From Corynebacterium phocae (GTDB lineage Bacteria; Actinomycetota; Actinomycetes; Mycobacteriales; Mycobacteriaceae): a DNA stretch of 37,414 nt. This document shows, one piece after another, positions 24,386 to 33,300 of the stretch. Positions within the stretch are counted from its first letter, which is position 1. Every line of letters begins with the position of its first letter. Position numbers and translations under genes: made by a program. Under the pieces are notes generated by a model that saw nothing but the letters and a program-made list of their open reading frames with translations, was not told where the DNA came from and did no database searches. The stretch is taken from positions 1 through 37,414 of the forward strand of contig NZ_VXKJ01000020.1 in assembly GCF_008693075.1 (NCBI RefSeq), written 5' to 3'.

Positions 24386-25381
24386 ATGAGCGACGGCGAA
24401 AACACCGTAGATTTGGGTGACCCGCAGCTAACCATGCGCGTGGCTACTGGTGTGGCCGCAGTGGAGAAACTGCTCCTGGAAGAAATCAAGCGCGGGCAGC
24501 AGTTCGTTTTTGAAAAAGCGCTGCATTTAACCAGCGCCGGAGGCAAGCGCTTCCGTCCTGTAATGGCGTTACTCGCGTCAGAGTACGGCCCGGAGGCTGG
24601 CTCGGAAAAGGTCATTAAGGCAGCCACTTTGGTGGAGGTTATTCACGTGGCAACTTTGTACCACGATGATGTGATGGATGAGGCTGACCGCCGTCGTGGC
24701 GTGGAGTCCGCTAACTCGCGTTGGTCCAACTCTGTGGCCATTTTGGCCGGTGATGCTCTGTTGGCTCACGCGTCTCGCATCATGTCGCAGCTTGATACCC
24801 ACACCGTTGCTCACTTCGCTGAGACTTTTGAGGAGTTGGTGACAGGTCAGATGCGGGAGACTCAAGGCGCTGGTGGCGCCAACCCGGTTGAGCACTACAC
24901 GGCCGTTATTCGTGAGAAAACGGCGGTGCTTATCGCCTCTGCCGCCTATCTTGGGTCTTATCATGCGGGAGTTAGTCCGGAGAACTGCCAGCGCCTCAAG
25001 CGGATTGGTTCCAACATTGGCATGGTGTTCCAGATTATCGATGACATCATTGATATCTTCTCTGATCCCAAGGACTCGGGTAAGACTCCCGGCACGGACT
25101 TGCGTGAGGGCGTGTTCACCCTTCCTGTGCTCTACGCCCTGCAGGAAGACTCGGAGGCGGGGGAGAAGCTCCGCAACCTTCTCACTGGGCCTTTGAAGAC
25201 TGATGAGGAGGTCGCTGCGGCTGTGGCGCTCCTTCACGCTTCCGGTGGCCGTGAGGCTGCTCTACGGGACGCTGAGAAGTATTTGGCTGCGGTTGAGGAG
25301 GACTTGGACAAGCTGCCGCAGAATTCAGCTACCGATGCCCTCCGTGAACTCACCCAGTACACCGTCAAGCGCGTTGGCTAG
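24386..25381 (+). CDS. Polyprenyl diphosphate synthase (menaquinone side chain)
   Basis: A 331-residue trans-isoprenyl diphosphate synthase. The first Asp-rich motif is YHDDVMDEADRRRG (Asp-94, Asp-95, Asp-98); the second is IIDDIIDIFSDPKDSGK. GGKRFRPVMALL near residue 55 binds the homoallylic substrate. Annotated as ispB or grcC1 in relatives. Chain length cannot be set by eye. It has AAGGACAATAAAGA before the ATG and so a normal leader, unlike many neighbours. A tRNA gene follows after about 77 bases. Confidence 0.92.
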   Translation: MSDGENTVDLGDPQLTMRVATGVAAVEKLLLEEIKRGQQFVFEKALHLTSAGGKRFRPVMALLASEYGPEAGSEKVIKAATLVEVIHVATLYHDDVMDEADRRRGVESANSRWSNSVAILAGDALLAHASRIMSQLDTHTVAHFAETFEELVTGQMRETQGAGGANPVEHYTAVIREKTAVLIASAAYLGSYHAGVSPENCQRLKRIGSNIGMVFQIIDDIIDIFSDPKDSGKTPGTDLREGVFTLPVLYALQEDSEAGEKLRNLLTGPLKTDEEVAAAVALLHASGGREAALRDAEKYLAAVEEDLDKLPQNSATDALRELTQYTVKRVG

Positions 25382-25458
25382 AATTACGCAACCACCTGCT
25401 GATTTGCATTTGCTGTAAGATAATCAGTAAAGTTACTTCACGCACCACAGCGGTGCTT

Positions 25459-25540
25459 GCCAGGTTGCCCGAGCGGCCAAAGGGAGCGGACTGTAAATCC
25501 GCCGGCGTAGCCTTCAGAAGTTCGAATCTTCTACCTGGCA
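25459..25540 (+). tRNA. tRNA-Tyr (anticodon GTA)
   Basis: A class II tRNA of about 82 bases. The acceptor stem is GCCAGGT with ACCTGGC; the anticodon stem GCGGA/TCCGC holds loop CTGTAAA with GTA; a long variable arm follows; the T arm is GAAGTTCGAATCTTC. The discriminator is A and CCA is not encoded. It marks the left border of the A+T-richer pilus region. Confidence 0.95.
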
Positions 25541-25548
25541 CAAATTTT

Positions 25549-25591
25549 ATCCCGCAGTTCTTAGAAATTTTAAGGACTGTGGGATTTTTTC
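25549..25591 (+). terminator. Terminator after tRNA-Tyr
   Basis: ATCCCGCAGTTCTTA (25549-25563) pairs, with one mismatch and a bulge, with TAAGGACTGTGGGAT (25571-25585), followed by TTTTTCTTT. Confidence 0.85.
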
Positions 25592-26135
25592 TTTCGCGCC
25601 GCCCCCGCTCTAGCAGCTCTTTTCGTTCCTGGGCACAAGCTGAGAAATTTAGTCTTTCACTTTTTCCTGAAAGTCTGTACAAACCCTGACAGTTGTCTAG
25701 ATATATTACTAAATCACACTGCAAAATTTTTGATTTCATACCAAAAACAACACGGTTTTCGGTCCCTAAATATCATAAGGCCCGCTGGCTTGTGCTTTTG
25801 CCACTGTTTGCGCGGGCGTCTAATTCCGTTTAGATAGAGTTCATTCTGTGGCCTGACTGGTTATATTCCGTTGCCACACTGCCTTTCTTTATGGGTCTGA
25901 CGTGCCCAGCCACCCCAAAGCTTTAGAAACCATGTAGAAGACTTGACAACTCTTAGGGCTCGTAGTTAGATTTCTTAGTGGAAGATGAGACCTGGCGACC
26001 AAAACCTTGAAAGGTAAGCCGCTATCAGGAAACATCTTGCTTTACCTCCACGGGTACGTCTCAAAACCTTTTCACCAAGAGGGCTTTTGAATTCCGAAGT
26101 GCCCTACTCCAATTTCGAACAGAAAGTTCTCATCT
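25592..26135. other. 544-base control region and leader of the pilus operon
   Basis: No coding frame. The left 350 bases are A+T-rich with no clear feature. A promoter at 25943-25971 would give a leader of about 158 bases. Within the leader TGAGAC (25986-25991) can pair with GTCTCA (26058-26063), enclosing AGGTAAGC (26012-26019) with GC-TTTACCT (26039-26047). A competing small hairpin, ACCTT-GA-AAGGT, uses the same bases. Confidence 0.5.
25943..25971 (+). promoter_or_regulatory. Pilus operon promoter
   Basis: A consensus -35 TTGACA (25943-25948), a 17-base spacer and -10 TTAGAT (25966-25971). It is the only strong promoter-like sequence before the pilin gene. Confidence 0.5.
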
Positions 26136-27944
26136 ATGATGAAATTCAAAAAAGGCTTTGCCGTAGCTATTGCCGCTGGCGTTCTAGCAACAGGTAGTTT
26201 CGGCTCTCAGATGGTCGTGGCGACGCCTAGTGCTGTTGCTGCTGAGGGTGACTTCACCCACCAGGCTCTCCCTGTCCAGCCGCAAGATGGATACACCCTG
26301 AAAATCCACAAGTATGGAAAAACCAAAGGTAAATTCGCTGAAAACGGTGATCGACCCGAAGGTGAACGGCGCAAGAACAATGGTGTAGCAATCACCGATA
26401 TTCCGAATTCGTTCGGTGATCCTGTCGCAGGCGTTGTCTTTGAAGCCTACAAGATCGGCGGTATTGACTTGTCGACCAACTCCGGTTGGCAAAATGCCGA
26501 AAAATTCTCCAAGGTGTTCAACGCTGGTGACAAATCAACCACGGATAAAGCCAAGAGCCTTGTAACTAATTTCGTTGTCGCCGGTACCACCAATGCCACT
26601 CTAGGCACTGCGACGGAAACTGCTGCAACTGACGCTCAGGGCGAGACGAGCTTGACAGGCTTGGATATGGGTCTCTACCTTGTTGTCGAGAAGTCTGTAC
26701 CATCCGGGTACAAGAGGGACGTTCAGCCCTTCATCGTTGCTCTGCCGATGACGGATCCGGACGCCAAGAACCAATGGCTGAATACAGTTCACGTCTACCC
26801 CAAGAACTCTGTCCAGGAAGCCGGCGAGATTACCAAGACAGTCGAGGAAGTTTACGACGACAACAAAGGTGGCGCAACTGGCCAACCTAAGGGCAAAGCC
26901 CTTCTAGCTGGAAGCACCGAAAAGGTCCGTTACAAGATTGAGCAGGATCTTACTGCGGGCGATCCGTACACCAAGCTTATCCTCTCTGACTTCTACCCGA
27001 ATTCTCGCCTCACTGTGGATAAAACATCCACCAAGGTGTACATCGTTGACACTACGAAGAATCCCGGTGATCAGGGTTACGTCGTAAAAGATCTCGAGAA
27101 GACTAACCATTGGACCGACAACGATGCCGCCGCAACCGACGACGCAGCCCTCAACGCTTACGCGATCACACTGACTGATACGGAGACGAACGGTGGTCTT
27201 GCAGTTCTTAATGAACAGACGAAAGACAACTACGCGAATTATGCCGTGGTCGCCGATGTTTACTTCACCGTTTCAGCGAACGGAAACGACGAGAATACTC
27301 CCATCGTCAACAAGTTCAAAGGTATCGTTGGGCGCGATGGCCAAACTCCGCCAGACGGGGAAGATCCAAATAAGCCACCAGCTGTTACCCCTCCGGGGCC
27401 CGGCAATCCCAATGGTCCGGATCCGAAGTATCCACGTTCCTACTACGGCAACGTGAACATCAAGAAAACCAATGTTGATGAGGATGTCGAACTGGAGAAC
27501 GTAGAATTCAATCTCTACGAGTGTACCAAGGATGCCACAGCCGAAACCTACACCATTGGAAACGGTGCTACCCCGCTTAATACCGATCCGATCAAAACCC
27601 TGGCCGATCAGAACGTACCAGAAATTAAGGGCCTTCTAGCAACCGACTACCGCAACGGTTCGGTTAATCCGAATGCTAATACGACCGCATACTGCCTGGT
27701 CGAGACCAAAACTGCGCCTGGCTACGAATTGCTTGTTGAGCCTATCGGATTCCAGCTGCCTTCAGATAACCCCAATGCAACTATCGCTTTGAAGAACTTG
27801 AGTGTCAAGAACGTTCAGGAAAACGGTAACTTCAACCTGCCAATGACCGGTGGCATGGGTGTTATCTTCATCCTGCTCGGTGGCGCAGCTGCACTGCTGT
27901 TTGCTCGTCTGTTCTCTGTATTCGGACGTCGCAACGAAGCCTAA
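26136..27944 (+). CDS. Major pilin, SpaA type
   Basis: A 602-residue sortase-polymerised shaft pilin. A signal peptide occupies about residues 1-35. The pilin motif is WLNTVHVYPKN, with Lys-223 the expected acceptor for intermolecular isopeptide bonds. A Pro/Gly-rich linker near 410-430 precedes a CnaB/SpaA-type domain with an E-box, YCLVETKTAPGYELL; an E-box-like GLYLVVEKSVPSGY lies in the first domain. The sorting signal is LPMTG (568-572), a hydrophobic helix and a RRNEA tail. ATG 26136 and ATG 26139 are both possible starts, after AGAAAG. Gene order pilin-sortase-minor pilin-tip matches the C. diphtheriae spaA locus as I recall it. Confidence 0.92.
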   Translation: MMKFKKGFAVAIAAGVLATGSFGSQMVVATPSAVAAEGDFTHQALPVQPQDGYTLKIHKYGKTKGKFAENGDRPEGERRKNNGVAITDIPNSFGDPVAGVVFEAYKIGGIDLSTNSGWQNAEKFSKVFNAGDKSTTDKAKSLVTNFVVAGTTNATLGTATETAATDAQGETSLTGLDMGLYLVVEKSVPSGYKRDVQPFIVALPMTDPDAKNQWLNTVHVYPKNSVQEAGEITKTVEEVYDDNKGGATGQPKGKALLAGSTEKVRYKIEQDLTAGDPYTKLILSDFYPNSRLTVDKTSTKVYIVDTTKNPGDQGYVVKDLEKTNHWTDNDAAATDDAALNAYAITLTDTETNGGLAVLNEQTKDNYANYAVVADVYFTVSANGNDENTPIVNKFKGIVGRDGQTPPDGEDPNKPPAVTPPGPGNPNGPDPKYPRSYYGNVNIKKTNVDEDVELENVEFNLYECTKDATAETYTIGNGATPLNTDPIKTLADQNVPEIKGLLATDYRNGSVNPNANTTAYCLVETKTAPGYELLVEPIGFQLPSDNPNATIALKNLSVKNVQENGNFNLPMTGGMGVIFILLGGAAALLFARLFSVFGRRNEA

Positions 27945-27990
27945 TTGCTAGGTTTCTTAAAGCCCCGTGCTGAGGAAGCAAGCTAGTTGA

Positions 27991-28026
27991 AGGTTAGGGA
28001 TGAGCGTTTGTGCTCATCCCTAACCT
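27991..28026 (+). terminator. Perfect 15-bp hairpin between pilin and sortase genes, no U-tract
   Basis: AGGTTAGGGATGAGC (27991-28005) and GCTCATCCCTAACCT (28012-28026) form a perfect stem with a 6-base loop. The next bases are GCTAGTGGG, so it is not a standard intrinsic terminator. It may lower read-through or protect the 3' end of pilin mRNA, letting the shaft protein exceed the sortase. Confidence 0.6.
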
Positions 28027-28096
28027 GCTAGTGGGAGTTGATGTAGCTCGTGTGTTTCGAAATGTGTTCTCTTTAAAGATTTAGAAGGTGATTGGC

Positions 28097-29059
28097 GTGG
28101 CAACTGCTGTAGTTAGCAAGCAGAAAGCTCCCAAAAAGCGGAAGCCTATGTCCGTGATATCGGTCATTTTGACCATCGTAGGTTTGGTGGCAATTCTCTA
28201 CCCAGTGGCCGCTACTATTTACATGAATAGTCAGCAGCAAGGTGCCGTTGAGGTCTTTTCAGAGCAACAGGAGTCCATTCCTGCGGAGAAGCTTGCTGAA
28301 CAGATTGAGCAGGCCCGCGAATGGAATGCAGCAAATCAGGGCGGACCTATCTTGGACCCTTGGTTGGCACGAATTTCGAAAGATAACGAGCTGTATCAAA
28401 GCTACACAGAGCAACTTGCGCTCACACAGGTGATGGGACAGGTAACTATCCCGAGTATTGATTCAAAGCTCCCTATTTATCACGGCACTACCGAGGAAGT
28501 GTTGACCAAGGGCATTGGTCACCTGTTCGGCAGTGGCCTGCCGGTAGGCGGTGAGGGAACCCATGCCGTGCTCACAGGGCATACGGGGATTCCGGTGGCA
28601 ACACTTTGGGACAACCTCATTGATGTGAAAAAGGGTGACGCGATTTATCTCACCGTCTCGGGTGAGGATATGAAGTACAAAGTGTATGACCTGCAGGTCG
28701 TGCTCCCAGGTGAAAGCGACAGTCTTCGTCCCATCCCGGGCAGAGACGTCATCACTTTGATTACTTGTACGCCGTACGGCATTAACAGCCACCGTCTCTT
28801 GGTACACGCGGAGCGAGTTCCTATGGACCCTGATGAAGATGTGCGTCAAATCATCGAAACTGTTGGCCAACCCTGGCAGTGGTGGATGACCGCAGCGCTG
28901 GTGATTGTTGGGTTGTTCCTGCTACTGACCATCTACGAATGGGTCCGTAACAGGCGCCGGGACAGGAAAAAAGCGGCATCGGCGGCGCAAGAAGAAAACA
29001 ACGTAATTACTGCTGAGTCCGGCTCAGTAATGCAAGAGGAGAATGACCCATGGAAATAA
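28097..29059 (+). CDS. Class C (pilin-polymerising) sortase
   Basis: A 320-residue membrane transpeptidase. An N-terminal helix (SVISVILTIVGLVAILYPVA) and a C-terminal helix (WWMTAALVIVGLFLLLTIYE) bracket the catalytic domain, as in class C. Active-site residues are His-162 (LTGHTG), Cys-224 (LITCTPYG) and Arg-233 (NSHRLLVH). The lid motif DPW (87-89), which covers the active site in class C enzymes, is present. I choose GTG 28097, with AGAAGG eight bases upstream; GTG 28088 overlaps that site. It overlaps the minor pilin gene by ten bases. Confidence 0.93.
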   Translation: MATAVVSKQKAPKKRKPMSVISVILTIVGLVAILYPVAATIYMNSQQQGAVEVFSEQQESIPAEKLAEQIEQAREWNAANQGGPILDPWLARISKDNELYQSYTEQLALTQVMGQVTIPSIDSKLPIYHGTTEEVLTKGIGHLFGSGLPVGGEGTHAVLTGHTGIPVATLWDNLIDVKKGDAIYLTVSGEDMKYKVYDLQVVLPGESDSLRPIPGRDVITLITCTPYGINSHRLLVHAERVPMDPDEDVRQIIETVGQPWQWWMTAALVIVGLFLLLTIYEWVRNRRRDRKKAASAAQEENNVITAESGSVMQEENDPWK

Positions 29060-30387
29060 CTAAAGCTCGATGGAGCCGGGTGGCAGTCGCTTTCACTGCT
29101 TCAGCATTCCTTCTTGGTGGTACTTCAGCGGCGGGCTTCGTAGCAAGTCCTGCGCAAGCAGGCATTGTTACTAGCACCGATGATGGCCCGGCCGCATCCC
29201 TGATTGACGGTTCCCGCAAGGTCAACCTAAGGGTACAAAAGTACCTTGGTGACCCTCAGAAGCAGTACGGTGATCCGTCTAATCCCAATGCGCGCAAGTC
29301 CCTGGACCCGGTTCCTGGTCTGAAGTTCTACGCTCAGAAAATAGGAGGCCTTGACCTCACTCGTAATGAGGGCTGGCAAATGGCCGAAGAAATGAATATC
29401 TGGGACTTCTATGACAGTGGCAAGGAAAAAGGCCGTCTTGGTGAAAAAATCGAGGCTGTCACGGATTCCAACGGTGTTGCAGAATTTTCCAACCTTGAGA
29501 TTGGTCTTTACTACATCACCGAGGACACCACTACCGCCATTGATCACTCTTTGTCTGTAGTCAATCCCTTTGTCGTGGCGCTTCCTGCCACCAATGCTGA
29601 GCGCACCGGTTGGGATTACACCGTCACTGTTAAGCCCAAGGACCAACCAATTCTTGGTGAGACCGAAGGCAACAAGCAGTGCGCAAATATTGGCGACACA
29701 GTCCAGCTTGGCGTCACCGGCTCCCTCCCGGCACCGGGGCGCGACAACCTGATTTCCAGCTTCGCTATCTCCGCACCTCTTGATGAGTCCCTGGAGTTTG
29801 TTAAAAACAGCTCCGACTTCTACGTCAGCCGCAAACACGGTAGCAACGAGCGCACCAAGCTTGAGGCAGGGGACTACACCATCAAGCACGTGGACGGTAA
29901 CCTCACCCAAGTAGAGTTCACCAAATCCGGTTTGGAAAAGCTTTCCAAGGTCCGCCGAGGAAATCCGGATGCTTATGTCCACTGGGGATTCAAAGCCAAA
30001 GCAGTGAAGAAGAAGAGCATGGTGAAGTTCACCGCCTTCCTCACCGCCCCTCATTACCCGGCCTTTGACCTGGTAAACCGTTACGGCGTGGAGTCTGAGG
30101 AATACGTAGTTACCATTCCTTGCTCTACTACAACACCGCCGCCGGGACCTTCGGGTGTTCCACCCACACCAAAGAAGACTCCGCCCTCTACGGGAACTAC
30201 AACAACGCCCGTTGTACCAACTCCCGGGGATCCTGGAAACCCGGGAACCCCTGATACACCTAAGAAAACACCTAGGCCACCTGGTCTGGCTATGACCGGT
30301 GCGAATGTACTGGCAACAATCTTATTTGGTATCACCCTGACGGCTCTTGGCCTCATCCTTGTTCGACGCAATTACAAGAGGAACTAA
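29050..30387 (+). CDS. Minor (base-type) pilin, SpaB position
   Basis: A 445-residue cell-wall protein with a signal peptide (cleavage near SPAQA), an N-terminal domain clearly related to that of the major pilin (FYAQKIGGLDLTRNEGWQMA), a pilin-like motif WDYTVTVKPKDQ with Lys-195 and Lys-197, a second domain, a long Pro/Thr-rich stalk and the sorting signal LAMTG (413-417), helix and RRNYKRN tail. In SpaB-type proteins a lysine lets the pilus end join the cell wall; which lysine acts here is not known. AGAGGAG lies before the ATG. The tip gene starts five bases after the stop. Confidence 0.88.
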   Translation: MEITKARWSRVAVAFTASAFLLGGTSAAGFVASPAQAGIVTSTDDGPAASLIDGSRKVNLRVQKYLGDPQKQYGDPSNPNARKSLDPVPGLKFYAQKIGGLDLTRNEGWQMAEEMNIWDFYDSGKEKGRLGEKIEAVTDSNGVAEFSNLEIGLYYITEDTTTAIDHSLSVVNPFVVALPATNAERTGWDYTVTVKPKDQPILGETEGNKQCANIGDTVQLGVTGSLPAPGRDNLISSFAISAPLDESLEFVKNSSDFYVSRKHGSNERTKLEAGDYTIKHVDGNLTQVEFTKSGLEKLSKVRRGNPDAYVHWGFKAKAVKKKSMVKFTAFLTAPHYPAFDLVNRYGVESEEYVVTIPCSTTTPPPGPSGVPPTPKKTPPSTGTTTTPVVPTPGDPGNPGTPDTPKKTPRPPGLAMTGANVLATILFGITLTALGLILVRRNYKRN

Positions 30388-30391
30388 ACCT

Positions 30392-33300
30392 ATGAAACTT
30401 TTTAGAACTCGTTACACGAAAGCTGCCCTAGCATCGGCAGCAGCAACAAGTTTGCTCATGATTAGTACCCCTGTTGCTCAATCGAACGAGGGGGTTGATT
30501 CTCCATTGTCTAATTTGGAGACCCTGGAGGGAGTCCCCGCTGGTAGTGATCAATCAGGAATTGCAGAAAGCCCCTCAACTGAGCTAGGCGTGCAAACAGT
30601 ACCCGATTTAGATCAGGCATCAGAGAAGGCTAACGGGGTAACGGTAGATGACTCCTCTGACGTGATCACTCCTACCGATGACGCAAGCGCTAGGACTTCG
30701 GAGGCCCCGAACGAAAGTGTTGTATCTGCCGACGGTGACTCTGCGGGGGAATCCGCAAACGGAAACATAGTCTCAGGACCTCAAGCCAAGTTCTCCGTCG
30801 AGACCCTGTCTTACGATGACGACGCGAAGCTTTACACCAGGAAGCTATCCGGTGTTATTGAAGACGAAACCGGGTTAAACCATCCAATGGAAGTTCTCGT
30901 CATCCATAAACTGGGAAGCAATGACGTTGTTTCAGGAATTAAGGAAGCTACATACGACGGAAAGACTGCAAGTGGTACTACTTTCGAAGCGAGGAGTGCT
31001 GCAGAATCACAAGAACTGCTAGGCCTCGGTGAAGAAGAAGCAAAATTTAAGCAATTCCTTCAAATTTTTCCTGATAAAACCGACGAGTCAGATTCCCTTA
31101 ACGGTAAGAAGTTTAGTATTACCTATACCGTGGGTTCCGAAGAACCTGATGCCCACTGGAGTCTAATTCCGACTGCAGTTGATGATCAGCCTGAAATACG
31201 ATCGGGCAACGGAATTGACGTTGTGGCCGGAAAGGTGCCGCCCGCAGCCGCCCCACCGCTTGAAGGCTACGAAGACTTCAACGCACCAGCGAACCCAAAG
31301 AACTTCCTGATCAATAATCTGGAAATTGCAAAAGAGGTTTTTAACCAGCGTGAGACTCATGGTGGTGTGGAGTCTCAAACAGGTATGGGCGTCAACCGTA
31401 CGCCTGCCTTTGATCTAGGACCACAAAAGCCTGTACCGGGATATTCTGTTCCTGATGGCTATGCCGTATCTTGGCCGGAGGGTTCTCAAACGTTGGGGGT
31501 AGGAGAGAGTTTTTTCAATCCTCATTGGTGTTTGGCTTATTACAAAGGAAATTCTTATTACAAGAATAAAATCAAGTATAGTTCTTACCAAGATCTGAAT
31601 GGTGCAACGCGCCTTTGTACTCGGAATAACAATCTTGAGCAAGGAAGGTTCTTCAGTCGCGAGCACGTGAGTAAGCTTGAATCACATTCAAGGCAAGAAG
31701 GTAGAACGGTACGCTCAGAAAGTTTCACTATTGGTGGGGCATTTGGTGGCCCGCTATATGGATTTGAATTTGGAAGTCTTCGATCGAGAAATTCACAGGG
31801 CAGTTTAAGGAATCACTATAGCACTCCCATTCAGCCTAGATTGGTGAGGGACTCACGCGATGCTGTCCGAATACAGATAAAGGGTATCTTGGACACAAAG
31901 GACTGGCAGTTCCATAACATACCGGACGCTAGTTGGGATGGTTATCTATTAGTTTCTCCGGATAAAAAATTTGGCGTTGGGGTAACAGGGACCGGTCCTA
32001 CAAACGTCAATAAGGTCGGAATTATTCAGGTTAGGTTCTTTAACAAAGCCGGTGTTGATAAACTCCTAAATCGAGACAACGGTCCTGATAATCCAAAGTA
32101 CCGGGAGGGGCTCCAGATTCCAGCAAATACTCCAATGAAGATTTCTTATGCTACGCAGGAAGCTGGAGTGGATTTAAGATCCAAACAAGACAGCGACATG
32201 ACTCTTCACGGCGGTTTCGAGCCCTATACCAATGTCTCTAAACCACCGAAGGTGAAGCCTGCTCCCCTGAAACTAGTAAAGACTCCTGCCGCTCCGTCAG
32301 ATACTGGGGAGAATGAGGGAAAGACCGAGTTTACCTACGGGATAGTTGTGGACAACAACACCCCGCCAGCGGGAACGAAACCTATTGATCGAACTTTCCA
32401 GTTGTTTGATCTACCTGATTTTACTCGTGGGCTGGTTATCAAAAAGAGGGTTGTGGTCTTGCCTAACGGCAAGGAAATCGAGTTTGGTAACTATATCTCC
32501 GGAAAGGGCTACTATTTGCCATCCGGCGAGAACGACTTTACCCACAGAATTTCTGCTGGGGAAGTTCAGACTATTCAGGTTAAAATCTATACTTACGGGG
32601 TCACCGCAGAGAATCCGCAGGGAGCTAATCTGCGGTGTGAGAACGGCGCACCCAAAAAGGGCGCATATAATGCTGCCCGGCTTGAGTCTGAGGGACTAGA
32701 GCCTCTAACCAGCAATACTTGTATAGATGTGCAACCTCTACCTCCGGTTGCGCCCCCTCCGGTTCCTCAACTTGATAAAAATTGGTTAGAAAATGTTAAA
32801 TATTCCCAAGGTGGGGACGGGCAATACCGCGCTAGCTACATTTTGACGATTGACAATACGGCACCGCGGGCCATCGATCGAGATCTGAATGTTTTCGATA
32901 CGCCCTCTTTCTCCGCTACATCCGTGAAATCAGTGACTTCCGTGTGGGCCCGAAATGGAGTGGTCTCTTCAACCGGTGAAACCGTATTCGGGCAAGAATA
33001 CAGTTTGCGCGGGCGCAGTGATGGGGTGAACCTTAATGGTTCAGAAATTAAAGTCACTGATGAACACTCGAACATCTGGCACGTTCCGGCAGGTAAGGTT
33101 GTTAAGAAGAAAATAGACGTTTATTATTATGCCGCTAACGCTCAAAGGACTGACTCTAGTTATACTTGTAACGGTAATCCTGGTAATGGCGCTTATAATT
33201 CAGCCTCTTTTACTCTTGATAACGAGGTCAGGCGCGCGTCCGATTGCGGCGATTTCCTGAAACCAGACTCGCCGAAACCGGTGATCTCTAAAACCCCACT

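Noticed and set aside
25510..25545. Integration site duplicate of the tRNA-Tyr 3' end
   Set aside because: I looked for a second copy of the T-arm sequence to the right and found only a short chance match near 37401; no integrase gene is in the window.
25365..25739. 124-codon minus-strand frame over tRNA-Tyr
   Set aside because: It runs across a clear tRNA and its terminator; composition is not protein-like.
30660..30760. MIDAS-like Asp/Ser runs in the tip protein suggesting a VWA domain
   Set aside because: The Asp/Ser residues are in a disordered acidic stretch with no hydrophobic strand before them, so not a VWA fold.
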